Source of the DNA: a virus
IMG/VR virus record: IMGVR_UViG_3300036820_000008
Span: 1-64,000 of that record
Direction: 5' to 3' (one strand)
Length of the DNA stretch: 64,000 nt
Made by a program: the position numbers and the translations under genes. Below are positions 25,116 through 33,306 of this stretch, in pieces. The notes under the pieces were generated by a model, which did not search any database, was not told where the DNA came from, and saw only the letters and a list, made by a program, of their open reading frames with translations. Every line of letters starts with the position of its first letter. Position 1 is the stretch's first letter.

Positions 25116-25189
25116 TGGGGAGACTGGGGCTCGAACCCAGGACCTGAGGATTATGAGTCCCCGGCTCTGACCAGCTGAGCTACCTCCCC
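25116..25189 (-). tRNA. tRNA-Met: tRNA-Met (CAT)
   Basis: 74 nt cloverleaf: acceptor GGGGAGG/TCTCCCC with one G-T pair, D arm GCTCAGCTGGTCAGAGC, anticodon loop CTCATAA on a GGGGA/TCCTC stem, T arm CTGGG-TTCGAGC-CCCAG, discriminator A. CCA is not encoded. The CAT anticodon reads Met, or Ile if the first base is lysidinylated. Confidence 0.9.
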
Positions 25190-25195
25190 GTGTCT

Positions 25196-25768
25196 TCACT
25201 TGCTACCTTCGTCCTCCTTCCATTCCGGGAATATCAGGGCCGTCGTGTAGTTCTTTGTGTTGGACTTAAGCCAGTGGAGGGATGCTGTGTGCCTGGCGAT
25301 GACATGGTTCGGGAACGAAAGCTGATACCCGTGATACCCCGGCAGCCGAACCGCCCAGTGTCCGTCCTTCAGCTCGATGTAGTTCAGGACGAACAAGGTT
25401 TCGCCAGGATTCTTGTCCGGGTCAACTGCGCGAACAAGGTTGAGCGTCCCCTTCTGCCCTATGTCCAGTGGCTCTTCCTTGGCGAGCAGGGCGCATTCCC
25501 CGAAACCCCGAAATCTAGTACAGAAGAATGTCTGGAAGGCATCCTTCGGCACGCACTGAGCAGCGACGAGCGGTGTCCCCTCCTCCACGGTGTGCGGTGC
25601 CGTTATGCACCATCCGGGGTGAACCGACGACCGAATGAATCCGGTAGCATTAACACCCCTTGGGCCAGGCTTGGTCGGTGCGTGTGTAGACTCTGCCGAT
25701 GCAGCAGATGTCGACCCTGTGAGCAAGATAGCGGCCACGACTGCGATTGCTGCTGTCCTTGCCTTCAT
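25196..25768 (-). CDS. Secreted ricin-B-like protein 2
   Basis: 190 residues. Signal peptide (MKARTAAIAVVAAILLTGST ... SAES), then GFIRSSVHPGWCITAPHTVE and a paralogous core ending ALIFPEWKED. Same family as 23968-24546 (TG-x-I, PGWC, A-x-S/D-...IARH) though only moderately similar. Mature region looks beta-trefoil-like, suggesting sugar binding outside the cell. Confidence 0.6.
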   Translation of the reverse strand: MKARTAAIAVVAAILLTGSTSAASAESTHAPTKPGPRGVNATGFIRSSVHPGWCITAPHTVEEGTPLVAAQCVPKDAFQTFFCTRFRGFGECALLAKEEPLDIGQKGTLNLVRAVDPDKNPGETLFVLNYIELKDGHWAVRLPGYHGYQLSFPNHVIARHTASLHWLKSNTKNYTTALIFPEWKEDEGSK

Positions 25769-25793
25769 AGTCCCTTCCTGAATTCGTTAAACA

Positions 25794-25838
25794 GCCGGGC
25801 GCTCGTTTCCCTTGCCAGAGGAAAACGACCCGCCCGGC
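25794..25838 (-). other. Composite hairpin between tRNA block and secreted protein gene
   Basis: Stem GCCGGGCG/CGCCCGGC (8 bp) plus inner CGTTT/AAACG, 45 bases in total, just upstream of the 25196-25768 start. Fits a terminator for the tRNA transcript or a leader structure. Confidence 0.55.
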
Positions 25839-25896
25839 CCCGGACTGGCATCCAGTTGCAGCCACCCAGCTTAGAGGCTCGGCGCTTACCATTGAA

Positions 25897-25980
25897 GGTT
25901 GCTAGCCACTCCCCGATCTCCGCAGTCCCACCCTCTCCCGTTTGCGGGGTCAGCTGCACCAGAGCGGACGGCTAGCAACC
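25897..25980 (-). repeat. 84-base inverted-repeat element
   Basis: Perfect 11-bp arms GGTTGCTAGCC (25897-25907) and GGCTAGCAACC (25970-25980). The 62-base interior has no clear T arm or anticodon arm, so it is not a tRNA, but its size and location among tRNAs suggest another structured RNA. Confidence 0.5.
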
Positions 25981-25983
25981 CGG

Positions 25984-26066
25984 TGGTGGGTGCAGGACTT
26001 GAACCTGCGTAGGCTATGCCGACGGCTTTACAGACCGTTCCCTTTGCGCATCTCGGGCAACCCACC
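25984..26066 (-). tRNA. tRNA-Tyr: tRNA-Tyr (GTA)
   Basis: 83 nt class II tRNA: acceptor GGTGGGT/ACCCACC, anticodon loop CTGTAAA on an ACGGT/GCCGT stem, a long variable arm, T arm GCAGG-TTCAAGT-CCTGC, discriminator A. CCA not encoded. Confidence 0.9.
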
Positions 26067-26123
26067 GGGTCCCTGTCCACCCCGCGAGAGTGGACAGGAT
26101 TCAATTGTTTGTGAAATTGTTGT

Positions 26124-26175
26124 GGCAGGGCGGGGTTCAACCCCAGCCGGAAGCACGGCGTTTGCGCGCCCCACC
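26124..26175 (-). other. tRNA-like minihelix, 52 nt
   Basis: On the minus strand an 8-bp outer stem (GGTGGGGC/GCCCTGCC) that closes only with two G-U wobbles, so the RNA is likely transcribed from this strand. Inner GGGG-TTGAA-CCCC hairpin. Same size and layout as the element at 24947-24999; no anticodon arm. Confidence 0.4.
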
Positions 26176-26215
26176 TTGGAACTGCGGTCGATCGTTGCTG
26201 CAATTGCTTCATCCG

Positions 26216-26289
26216 TAGCGGGGGTCAGATTTGAACTGACGACCTCTGGATTATGAGTCCAGCGAGCTACCAAACTGCTCCACCCCGCC
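26216..26289 (-). tRNA. tRNA-Met: tRNA-Met-type (CAT), initiator-like D arm
   Basis: 74 nt: acceptor GGCGGGG/CCCCGCT with a weak G1-U72 pair, D region TGGAGCAGTTTGGTAGCTCG as in initiator tRNAs, anticodon loop CTCATAA. The anticodon stem is CTGGA/TCCAG, not the GGG/CCC of true initiators. T arm GTCAG-TTCAAAT-CTGAC. An intermediate between initiator and elongator; no CCA encoded. Confidence 0.85.
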
Positions 26290-26471
26290 ATGCTCCTCAG
26301 GGACCCAACCGAGCAAGCTTCTCGACGACCCGACCGTAGTCGAGCACAATATACTATTGCGTCGATACTATCCTGCACGGCAGCTCACCTCCCAGCTGTG
26401 CCCCAACCCTGAGGAACCCCGACCGACCATATCTTACGTCCGCATTGTATCAACGGCCGGTCGGGAGCTTG

Positions 26472-27053
26472 CTAGTCCTGGCTATACGGGAATGCTTCCC
26501 GCTCTGGTGTTACAGGACGGTTGGGCACGTACCCCTCGGGTCGCTCTTCGTCGTTCAGCACTGGTTGCGGGCCGGTCTCGTGTACGTGGGCCATGCCATC
26601 ATGTGCATGGCCAGAACGCTCGCTCAGAATATCAGCGACAGGATCCGTCGTGGAGTAGACTTCCGCCTCGCTAGGGTCCTGTACGTCTGCTGGCACACGG
26701 CGCGGCAGCTTCCCGCTCTCGTGCCTTCCGGCCATCTCTCGCGCGTCCGGGTCCATGGGGGTGTCAACCAGATTGTCGCCGGGTAGCGTGACATTCTGGT
26801 AGTATGGCGGCCTAGGAGCGGCCTCCTCGGCCTTTGTCTCCTGGAACCTTTCCGGATCGTAGTTGTGCCTCGCGCTGTAGTGCTGGGCCTCAACGATGTG
26901 CATCCCGTTGAGCATCTTGTGCGTGACGTGGACGCTGGCTCCAAGCCGATCCTCGTGCCCTCCGATGACGTACTCGCCGTCGGGCAGATCCCCGTTTACC
27001 TGGGGCTCTGACAGGTTCCCGTCCTTGACCCTGAATGCGAACGTGTAGCTCAC
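26472..27053 (-). CDS. Hypothetical structural-type protein
   Basis: 193 residues from a GTG after AAGGAG. Ordered N-terminal half (DGEYVIGGHEDRLGASVHVT) and a Pro/Glu-rich disordered C-terminal half (PREVPADV... PERE). No family recognised. The gene adjoins the tRNA block; nothing identifiable lies in the 182 bases between them. Confidence 0.6.
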   Translation of the reverse strand: MSYTFAFRVKDGNLSEPQVNGDLPDGEYVIGGHEDRLGASVHVTHKMLNGMHIVEAQHYSARHNYDPERFQETKAEEAAPRPPYYQNVTLPGDNLVDTPMDPDAREMAGRHESGKLPRRVPADVQDPSEAEVYSTTDPVADILSERSGHAHDGMAHVHETGPQPVLNDEERPEGYVPNRPVTPEREAFPYSQD

Positions 27054-27061
27054 AACACTCC

Positions 27062-27613
27062 TTACTGGAACTGGTTGTCGGTGATGAACTTGATCCAGTC
27101 CGCTGGCTGCACCAGCGGCTGTGCTACGTTCTTCGGGTACCCCAGAACAGCCCTTGCATATCCGATTACGGCAGCGCTAGAACAGACGACATGCCCGGCC
27201 ACCTCGCCACGCCACGTCTCGGACCACGGATCCGGTATGTGCAGGTCACGGAGTCCGTCGTCGAAGATGGCATCCCAGTCATACCCGACGCCAAGCAGGC
27301 TTTTCATCGTTGCGCACACCTGAGCGCGCTGGGCGTCGGTCTTTGGCTGGTTGCGATTGGTCACGGTGTAAACACTGCCGAGATACCCCGTCGCGTCCTG
27401 CCAGCCAACGCCTCCCGGCCGCCCCTCTATGCACCACCATGTTCCCTTGGCATCCTGGTGGTCTAGAACGGCTATATGGTTTGCCGCGCATGCCTCGTCG
27501 ATAAGTGACGCGCCGATACGTATGAGTTCAGCGCCAGCACCGTCTGTGTGAATGGCCAGGACATCTCCGGCCTTTACGCCCTCTGTATTGAGGTGCCCTA
27601 TAGTCTCGGTCAT
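27062..27613 (-). CDS. Papain-like (YiiX/C92) cysteine peptidase-like protein
   Basis: 183 residues. GDVLAIHTDG opens the fold, CAANHIAVLDHQ places a His in the conserved position, GVGYDWDAIFDDGLR follows, and the Cys lies in HVVCSSAAVIGYARAVLGY. This His-before-Cys order is the permuted NlpC/P60-like YiiX family. Substrate may be cell-wall peptide or amide bonds. Adjacent genes are exported proteins, but no signal peptide is seen here. Confidence 0.65.
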   Translation of the reverse strand: MTETIGHLNTEGVKAGDVLAIHTDGAGAELIRIGASLIDEACAANHIAVLDHQDAKGTWWCIEGRPGGVGWQDATGYLGSVYTVTNRNQPKTDAQRAQVCATMKSLLGVGYDWDAIFDDGLRDLHIPDPWSETWRGEVAGHVVCSSAAVIGYARAVLGYPKNVAQPLVQPADWIKFITDNQFQ

Positions 27614-27670
27614 GTCCGGCCCTTTCGCATTAACGTTTTGTGGGTGGTGGCCCTGGTCCGTAGTCGCTCT

Positions 27671-27772
27671 TCACAGCCTACAACCCCTAAGAAGAGGCTG
27701 CTCGTCACGAGCCCAGCAGTCATAGTTCTCGATCAGATGGTCCCAGGTGTTACCCTGCGACTCGGCCACCAC
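27671..27772 (-). CDS. Possible small ORF in an intergenic region
   Basis: 33 residues from a GTG (AESQGNTWDHLIENYDCWAR); well composed but with no ribosome site. The 265-base gap (27614-27878) holds nothing else recognisable apart from a 9-bp inverted repeat (GTGGTGGCC at 27644-27652, GGCCACCAC at 27764-27772). Confidence 0.3.
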   Translation of the reverse strand: MVAESQGNTWDHLIENYDCWARDEQPLLRGCRL

Positions 27773-27878
27773 TATTCAATTGTTCGGTATGGTCCGGGTC
27801 CCAGCGTTCGCTTTGTCCGCTACGGCTGCATTGGAGATGGCTTAACGCCAGGACCCGGAGTATGCCGTCCGTCGCTAC

Positions 27879-29087
27879 TTAGCCGACGGTGTATGTGATG
27901 GTGATGGTGGATCCTATAACAGCCGGGGAGCCGCCAGCCGGTGTCTGGGCCGTAACGCTGCCCAGGTTGCCCGTACCGGAAGAGCTACCCGCCGCCACCT
28001 TGGGGACGAACCCGGCCGCCGTGATCAGGCTCTCGGCGTAGGCTAGGTCCTTGCGGCCGATCTCGTTGGGGGCCTTGACGGTCCCAACAGGAACGGTGTA
28101 TGTCAGCGACACAGTCGAGCCGGGGACTACCGCTGTGCCGGCCGCCGGGAACTGACTGGTGACCGTGCCCAGGTTGCCGACACCGGAGTTGCCCTTGTCC
28201 GCCGCCACTAGCCCCGCCGAGGTAACAGCGGCATTGGCGGTAGCCAGGTCGTGACGCCCGATCTCGTTGGGCACCGTGGCCGTCTTGGCCGGCATTGTGT
28301 TCACGAGGTTCTGGCCGTCGACGCTGGTCACGTAACCGGTGCCGCCGGGCGTCTGCCCGTCGCCGATGCCGATCCACGCCCAGACCTCTGGATCCTTGGT
28401 TCCGTTGTCCGTGCGATTGTTGAAGAACGCGAGGACCTGCTCCATGGTGAAGCTGTCGGTGTCCTCACCGGCGCAGGGGGTCTCGCTGGTGTTCGGGATG
28501 ACTGCGGTGCTCTGGCCCGACCAGACGCTGTTGAAGTCCGCGCAGTCGTCAGTGTTGTTGATCGCGCCCATGGCGGCCTTGTTGGTGCCGTCGTACGCCA
28601 CCGGAGTGTCACTGGAGCCGTGGTCGAGGAAAACGCTGTCGTTGGTCGGATCGTTGATGAACGGGAACCCCAGGTACGTTCCGGAGCCGTCCGTGCCGAA
28701 GTAGAGGTTGTACCCCTCCAGGTCCACGCCGTTGATGACCGGCGGGACGAACTGCCCATTGGTGTTGTACAGAGAATCGAGCGTTCCCAGCGGCACGACC
28801 ACGCCGACGTCAGCGCCGTCGGTGGTACTCACAGTGAAGTCCACGCCGTCAGCTCCCAGCGTCTGGCTGGCGTCGTGGTAGTCCAGCGGGGCATTGCTGA
28901 ACTCGTTGTGGGCGGACACGAATGCGCTGCTGGCGGCGAACTGGTAGTTGAACGCCTTGACATATGAGGTGTGCGGCGCGGCGACGGCCGCGTTCGCGAG
29001 CGAGGGCAGCGCAACAAGCCCGAGTGCGCATGTGGCAGTGACCACGAGGCCCACCAGCAACGCACGGATCTTACTGAACCTAGACAT
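27879..29087 (-). CDS. Secreted protein with two PASTA domains
   Basis: Start chosen at MSRFSKIR (402 residues), six bases after AGAAGG; the next upstream ATG is too close to it. Signal peptide with LVGLVVTATCALGLVALPS core. A novel-looking N-terminal domain of about 230 residues (cysteines in TDDCADFNSV and ETPCAGED). Then two PASTA-like repeats (VPNEIGRHDLATANAAVTSA and APNEIGRKDLAYAESLITAA, each with GNLGTV/SVT). PASTA domains bind peptidoglycan, so this is an exported wall-bound protein. Confidence 0.75.
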   Translation of the reverse strand: MSRFSKIRALLVGLVVTATCALGLVALPSLANAAVAAPHTSYVKAFNYQFAASSAFVSAHNEFSNAPLDYHDASQTLGADGVDFTVSTTDGADVGVVVPLGTLDSLYNTNGQFVPPVINGVDLEGYNLYFGTDGSGTYLGFPFINDPTNDSVFLDHGSSDTPVAYDGTNKAAMGAINNTDDCADFNSVWSGQSTAVIPNTSETPCAGEDTDSFTMEQVLAFFNNRTDNGTKDPEVWAWIGIGDGQTPGGTGYVTSVDGQNLVNTMPAKTATVPNEIGRHDLATANAAVTSAGLVAADKGNSGVGNLGTVTSQFPAAGTAVVPGSTVSLTYTVPVGTVKAPNEIGRKDLAYAESLITAAGFVPKVAAGSSSGTGNLGSVTAQTPAGGSPAVIGSTITITYTVG

Positions 29088-29116
29088 CTGCATCCTTCTC
29101 GGTTGAAACACTCGCC

Positions 29117-29371
29117 TCAGACGAGGGGAGCGGGAGGATCGGTCCTCCGGCGGGCTGCAGCGAACTTGAGCCAGCGCTGCAGCCTGCCGAGCGGCCGGTT
29201 TCTCCATTCAGAATGCTCCTTGCGGAGCACATACAGTTGGTCGCTGCTCTGAGTCTGCGCTATATCCGCCAGCACGTGTATGCCGTCCATCTGGCTCCTC
29301 TGTTCGGGGTCAGATCGAAAGTCGTATGGCTCAGTTGGCACGCCAGTCATGAGTGTTATGTGCTCTTTCAC
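29117..29371 (-). CDS. Hypothetical small protein
   Basis: 84 residues from a GTG (or ATG at 29350, MTGVPTEPYD). Centre MDGIHVLADIAQTQSSDQLY; basic tail (RLQRWLKFAAARRR). No family recognised. Confidence 0.5.
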   Translation of the reverse strand: MKEHITLMTGVPTEPYDFRSDPEQRSQMDGIHVLADIAQTQSSDQLYVLRKEHSEWRNRPLGRLQRWLKFAAARRRTDPPAPLV

Positions 29372-29656
29372 TTAGGGGTTGTGAAATTGGACCCGGTCCG
29401 CAGGCAACAGCGTTGACTTACGCCGAGTGGCCGCCCCAGAGGAAATTTGGAGTTTCGGCCAGAAGGCTTCTCGTTCTCGCGTCACGTGCGGACCGGGGGT
29501 TTCCGCCCTCCGGGAAGCAGAAGGTGGAGATTTTGTGGTCCCGACCCCACGGCCAGCGCGGAGCCGGGACCTATCGCCCTGCTGGTCGGAGTCCAGCTGA
29601 GCGGCGCTGGCTTTCAGGGTGTCCGCACGACCGCACTCCCCTTAGCCAGCACGTTC
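29372..29656. other. Intergenic region with hairpin
   Basis: 285 bases with no convincing gene. A GC-rich hairpin around 29495-29518 (CCGGGGG ... CCCTCCGG) can terminate the upstream minus-strand transcript of 29657-30913. Confidence 0.4.
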
Positions 29657-30913
29657 CTAGTAGGGAGCGACACCCTTGGTACGGGTGACCTTTCGGCCGC
29701 CGGTCGCAGCCTTGGCGGGCGTAGCCTTGCCCTTGGCGGGGGCAGCCTTGGCAGGCGGGGTTGCAGCAGAACGGGTGCCCGGCGTCTTGGCGGGAGTGGC
29801 GGGCTTCGCGGCAGCCTTGCCCTTGACAGGAGCGGCAGCCTTGACCGGAGCCTTGCCCTTGACGGCCTTGACCGGGGTCTCTGTCTTCGGTGCCTTGGCG
29901 GCCTTGGCCTTGGCGGCGGCGACAGCGGCTGCCTTCTCGTTCTTGCGTGCTTCGCGCCGGTCGATGTTGAACTGCGACCGCTGGAACTCCATGCGCGCGG
30001 TGCCGGCGATGGCAACCAGACGAACCGGGTCCTCAGCGCCGCACTGCTCGATCGAGGAACCGACAGGCTCGAAGATCTCCTGGTTCATCCAGGCGGCGAA
30101 GTCCTCCATCGTGGGGGTGATCGCCTTGGTCGCGTAGGGGGTGTAGTCAACGGCGTCGGAGTCCTCCTCGTCGTCGTCTTCCTCCTCGTCCTCCTCGTCC
30201 TCGTCGTCACCCTCCTCCTCGTCCTCGTCTTCGTCGTCATCGTCGTCGTCTTCGTCGTCCTCAGACTCGTCGTCCTCGTCCTCTTCGGACTCGTCCTCGT
30301 CGTCCAGGTCCTCGTCGTCGACGTCCTCGTCGAGCTCGTCGTCCAGTTCCTCCTCGACCTCCGGCTCCGGCTCGGTGACCTTGGCGGCCTTGGTGGCCCT
30401 GGACTTAGTGGCTCCACGGGGCGGCATAACTTGCTCCTTATGTGCAGGGATAATTCGTACTTCATCGAGAGCCCTACTATACCGGCTCTTAGGGGTCCGC
30501 GCTACCCTAACGGTCCGATCACCTAGAATTTCTTCTCCGATTTTACCTGATCTTTCCGTGTGGTCCTCAACGCGGTACATAACCTTATACTTACCGCGCC
30601 TCAACTTTCTGCAAGTTACCGTGTAGTAACCGTCGGCAACGGACTGCCCTGATATTCCATACTGGTATGCAATCTCCAAAGTACGTCTCGCTGTCTTGGC
30701 CGGATCGCCAGTTCCCAGTCCAACAAGCTCCGGCTCACCATAATTTTTCGCCAGGTAGTCTAGGGTGTCCTGCCCAGTCATTGGTTCTGTCAGGATGTGC
30801 TTCCCCATAATTCTCTCCGCCTCGACATACCATGATCCCCTGATATACGATGATGACACAAATGTAAGGCTTGGACCAAGATACCTTACCTGTCTGGGTT
30901 TGTCTTGTGCCAC
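29657..30913 (-). CDS. Acidic/basic histone-like protein, possible nested second start
   Basis: 418 residues: an N-terminal domain (about 1-155) with repeated beta/basic stretches, then a long Asp/Glu run, a short domain (TMEDFAAWMNQEIFEPVGSS) and a Lys/Ala/Pro tail containing PGTRSAA like the SSB-like protein. Within it, at 30427, the Met of MPPRGATKSR follows a perfect AAGGAG and an internal extended -10 (30476-30481), so a shorter 256-residue product is probably also made. Likely DNA-binding; function inferred. Confidence 0.65.
   Translation of the reverse strand: MAQDKPRQVRYLGPSLTFVSSSYIRGSWYVEAERIMGKHILTEPMTGQDTLDYLAKNYGEPELVGLGTGDPAKTARRTLEIAYQYGISGQSVADGYYTVTCRKLRRGKYKVMYRVEDHTERSGKIGEEILGDRTVRVARTPKSRYSRALDEVRIIPAHKEQVMPPRGATKSRATKAAKVTEPEPEVEEELDDELDEDVDDEDLDDEDESEEDEDDESEDDEDDDDDDEDEDEEEGDDEDEEDEEEDDDEEDSDAVDYTPYATKAITPTMEDFAAWMNQEIFEPVGSSIEQCGAEDPVRLVAIAGTARMEFQRSQFNIDRREARKNEKAAAVAAAKAKAAKAPKTETPVKAVKGKAPVKAAAPVKGKAAAKPATPAKTPGTRSAATPPAKAAPAKGKATPAKAATGGRKVTRTKGVAPY
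30470..30490 (-). promoter_or_regulatory. Internal promoter before nested start at 30427
   Basis: Minus strand GCCGGTATAGTAGGGCTC; TATAGT at 30476-30481, inside the coding region of 29657-30913 and 48 bases before the nested ATG. Same CGGTATA core as the other phage promoters. Confidence 0.5.
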
Positions 30914-32871
30914 CTGGCGGCCTCCAGGGCCATTCTCCTTCTTGCCTTTGGCTTGTTTGCCTCAATGACGGCACGCTGCTCGTCAGCATACGCCGCCATC
31001 CATCCATCAACAGAGTTGCGGCTGAACAGACGGTGCACCATAACCTGATGTATACGGCTGACGCGATGGATGCGGGAGACGAGCTGTGTCTCTTCATCAG
31101 AGGTCCATAGAGGGTCCATGATAACAAGATCACTGCAGCAGGCGTCTAGGGTGATTGCTTCGCCGCCAGTCTTGCTCTGTACGATAAGCACCCTCGCGTC
31201 ATCATCAGGATCATTGAACCTCTCCTTGATTTCGACGCGCCCTCTGTCGCTCGTAGCGCCAGTCAGGCGTAGCACAGGTGTCTTGAACTCCTGCTCTATG
31301 CACACAGACAAGAGATGGACGATCTGCGTGAAGTTGGATGCAACAAGCACCTTCTCGGGATGCCCTTCCCTCTCTAGCAAGAATTGCAGAATCCAATCTA
31401 CCTTGTTCGAAGGAAGGCCCGGAACAAATGTGTTGCCTTCCATGTATCCGTGTGCCGTAGAAAACTGTCGTAGCCTCGTGATCTCCGCGAGCGTCCCGTT
31501 GGCCGTGAGCAGGCCGCCCCTAAGTTTGGCCTCGGCGAGAGCTGCCATGCTATTGTATGATTTGGTCTGTTTGGGGTCCATGTCAAGCCATATGCCGTTC
31601 ATGCCATCGGGATCATTCTCTGGCGGCACCCCTACGTACAGAATTGGAGGCAGGTCAGGGGCGGCCATCTCCTTGGTGCGAGCTAGATAATACGGCCGAA
31701 TGGCTGCATCAAATCCTTCCTGGTTCAGTGGCTTTGGAACCTTAGCTCCTCCTGCCACCACTTTACCGTATCTCCCTTCCTCGACCCCAAAGTGATTGCC
31801 GGCAAAATTCCAGTAAGACCCAAAAACATCAGGACGACACCAGTTGAGGGTGCCCCAGCTCTTGGTCAGCTTGGATCGGAACGGCGTGCCGCTCAGAGCT
31901 ATCGCAAGTCCCTGTGGCCGAAGCTGGTGACGTAGTTTCATAGCACCATAGCGCCCCTGGGTGATGCTTTTGCTACCAACGTTGTACGTAGATGCAAGTA
32001 GATTGTGGGACTCGTCGATGACAATTGCATCCCACTTGCGTTTGAATAGGAATGGCCATTCGTACTCGGGCACAACTCTGTGAGGGTGATCCTGCTTGCA
32101 CTTTCCGTACTGGAGCTTGGCCGTCCACCTTCCGCTGAAGTTGCCATCCTTGCTCCAGTCCTTGTATTCCTTGCACTGCTGGAAACGCTTGGCCCTGATC
32201 ATCTCGTTGTTTATAATGAGCATGCACTGCACCTCAGGCCAGTTCTTACGGAACGCCGCGTATCCGTCCATAGCGTCCTCGCGCTCAGCACGGGAACCCT
32301 GCGCCACAAACACCTGCACGTTCGGTGCCCAGCGCCTCGTCTCCCTTTCCCAGACATTACGGGTGGCTGTGCGCGGACAGCCAACGAGGATGTCTTTACA
32401 GTCAGCCTCTATCAGGGCGGCCAATGTCTGCAGGGTTTTCCCGAGTCCTGGTTCGTCCCCTAGTATACACTGCCCTGCAAGCGCGATGAAGGCTGCGCCA
32501 GCTGGCTGATAACTCCTGTCCATCATAGCGGCGTGAAGAAATGGCGACTCCGACTCAACACGGGGGAGCCGGGCTATCGCGCCGTCGCGTAGCTGTTCAA
32601 GTGCCTCTCCTGCAGCTATGGCGGCACGAGCCCATATCGATAGGGCGGGTTCTACCTGCAGCTCGGACCCGAAAACACGCCGGAATGTTCGGCATGTGTC
32701 CATTGTTAGCGGATAACGCCAGTAGAGGAACATGTCTTTCTCTCTACCCTCTACATGCTCATACACCGGCTTGGAGCCGGGTATCTTTTTTGCCCACTCA
32801 GGTCCCTCCCCTCGAGCGTACGGTATGTCCGCAAGTACGTGATTGCCATCAGTCGTTATTCTTGCGCGCAC
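30886..32871 (-). CDS. SNF2-family helicase/ATPase
   Basis: 661 residues. N-terminal substrate-side domain (1-125), Walker A LGDEPGLGKT (137-146), motif II DESH in VIDESHN, motif III LSGTPFRSK, and C-terminal SNF2 motifs V/VI (LIVQSKTGGEAITL, SRIHRVSR). Typical of phage SNF2 helicases that remodel or displace DNA-bound proteins. Which complex it serves is not shown. Confidence 0.88.
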   Translation of the reverse strand: MRARITTDGNHVLADIPYARGEGPEWAKKIPGSKPVYEHVEGREKDMFLYWRYPLTMDTCRTFRRVFGSELQVEPALSIWARAAIAAGEALEQLRDGAIARLPRVESESPFLHAAMMDRSYQPAGAAFIALAGQCILGDEPGLGKTLQTLAALIEADCKDILVGCPRTATRNVWERETRRWAPNVQVFVAQGSRAEREDAMDGYAAFRKNWPEVQCMLIINNEMIRAKRFQQCKEYKDWSKDGNFSGRWTAKLQYGKCKQDHPHRVVPEYEWPFLFKRKWDAIVIDESHNLLASTYNVGSKSITQGRYGAMKLRHQLRPQGLAIALSGTPFRSKLTKSWGTLNWCRPDVFGSYWNFAGNHFGVEEGRYGKVVAGGAKVPKPLNQEGFDAAIRPYYLARTKEMAAPDLPPILYVGVPPENDPDGMNGIWLDMDPKQTKSYNSMAALAEAKLRGGLLTANGTLAEITRLRQFSTAHGYMEGNTFVPGLPSNKVDWILQFLLEREGHPEKVLVASNFTQIVHLLSVCIEQEFKTPVLRLTGATSDRGRVEIKERFNDPDDDARVLIVQSKTGGEAITLDACCSDLVIMDPLWTSDEETQLVSRIHRVSRIHQVMVHRLFSRNSVDGWMAAYADEQRAVIEANKPKARRRMALEAARWHKTNPDR

Positions 32872-33088
32872 GCTTACGTCCTCTTCTGGGTGTTCCTTCG
32901 CCGAGTGTAGACACGAGAAGCCCTAGTCTATGCCTTGTCCAGTACAACCTATTGTATGCGTTTTCCATCGATTCTTGGCCAGCGGAGAAGTCCGAGTCAA
33001 AACGAACAGCGTGTGCTATTATCCTGATCTCGTCTGCTATAGACTCGGCCTCTGTGGCAGCGACAAGAAGGCGTTCGCGGTAACTCAC
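32849..33088 (-). CDS. Hypothetical small helical protein
   Basis: 79 residues (LLVAATEAESIADEIRIIAH ... RLYWTRHRLGLLVSTLGEGT) with a basic C-terminus. Overlaps the helicase start by 23 bases. No family recognised. Confidence 0.6.
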   Translation of the reverse strand: MSYRERLLVAATEAESIADEIRIIAHAVRFDSDFSAGQESMENAYNRLYWTRHRLGLLVSTLGEGTPRRGRKRARKNND

Positions 33089-33306
33089 TTCATTTTCTCG
33101 ATGCGGGTGATATGGTGGCCCATTCCTTCCGGGCCATACATCATCTCGACGACCGCTTGTTCGCTGGCAGATACGATGCCGGTGTGGTGTTCACCGGTAC
33201 TGTCAGTACACTCGTCCGAGAATGGGCAGCGGCCGACGATCTTGTTCTGTGGGTTATGCTTCGGGTTTCTCGGAAGCTTGATGGTCACCAGGAATACGTT
33301 GCTCAC
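33085..33306 (-). CDS. Small zinc-type protein
   Basis: 73 residues with CPFSDECTDSTGEHHTG, a C-x5-C-x6-HH zinc-like cluster. Overlaps neighbours by 4 bases each. No family recognised. Confidence 0.6.
   Translation of the reverse strand: MSNVFLVTIKLPRNPKHNPQNKIVGRCPFSDECTDSTGEHHTGIVSASEQAVVEMMYGPEGMGHHITRIEKMK

Noticed and set aside
25897-25980. Additional tRNA
   Set aside because: Arms pair but no TTC loop or U33-type anticodon loop could be placed.
28251-28967. Plus-strand frame of 238 codons
   Set aside because: Mirror of the PASTA protein gene, His/Arg/Val-biased composition with no start signal.
29447-30526. Plus-strand frame of 359 codons, Leu/Val-rich
   Set aside because: Antisense of the Asp/Glu and Lys/Ala runs of 29657-30913.
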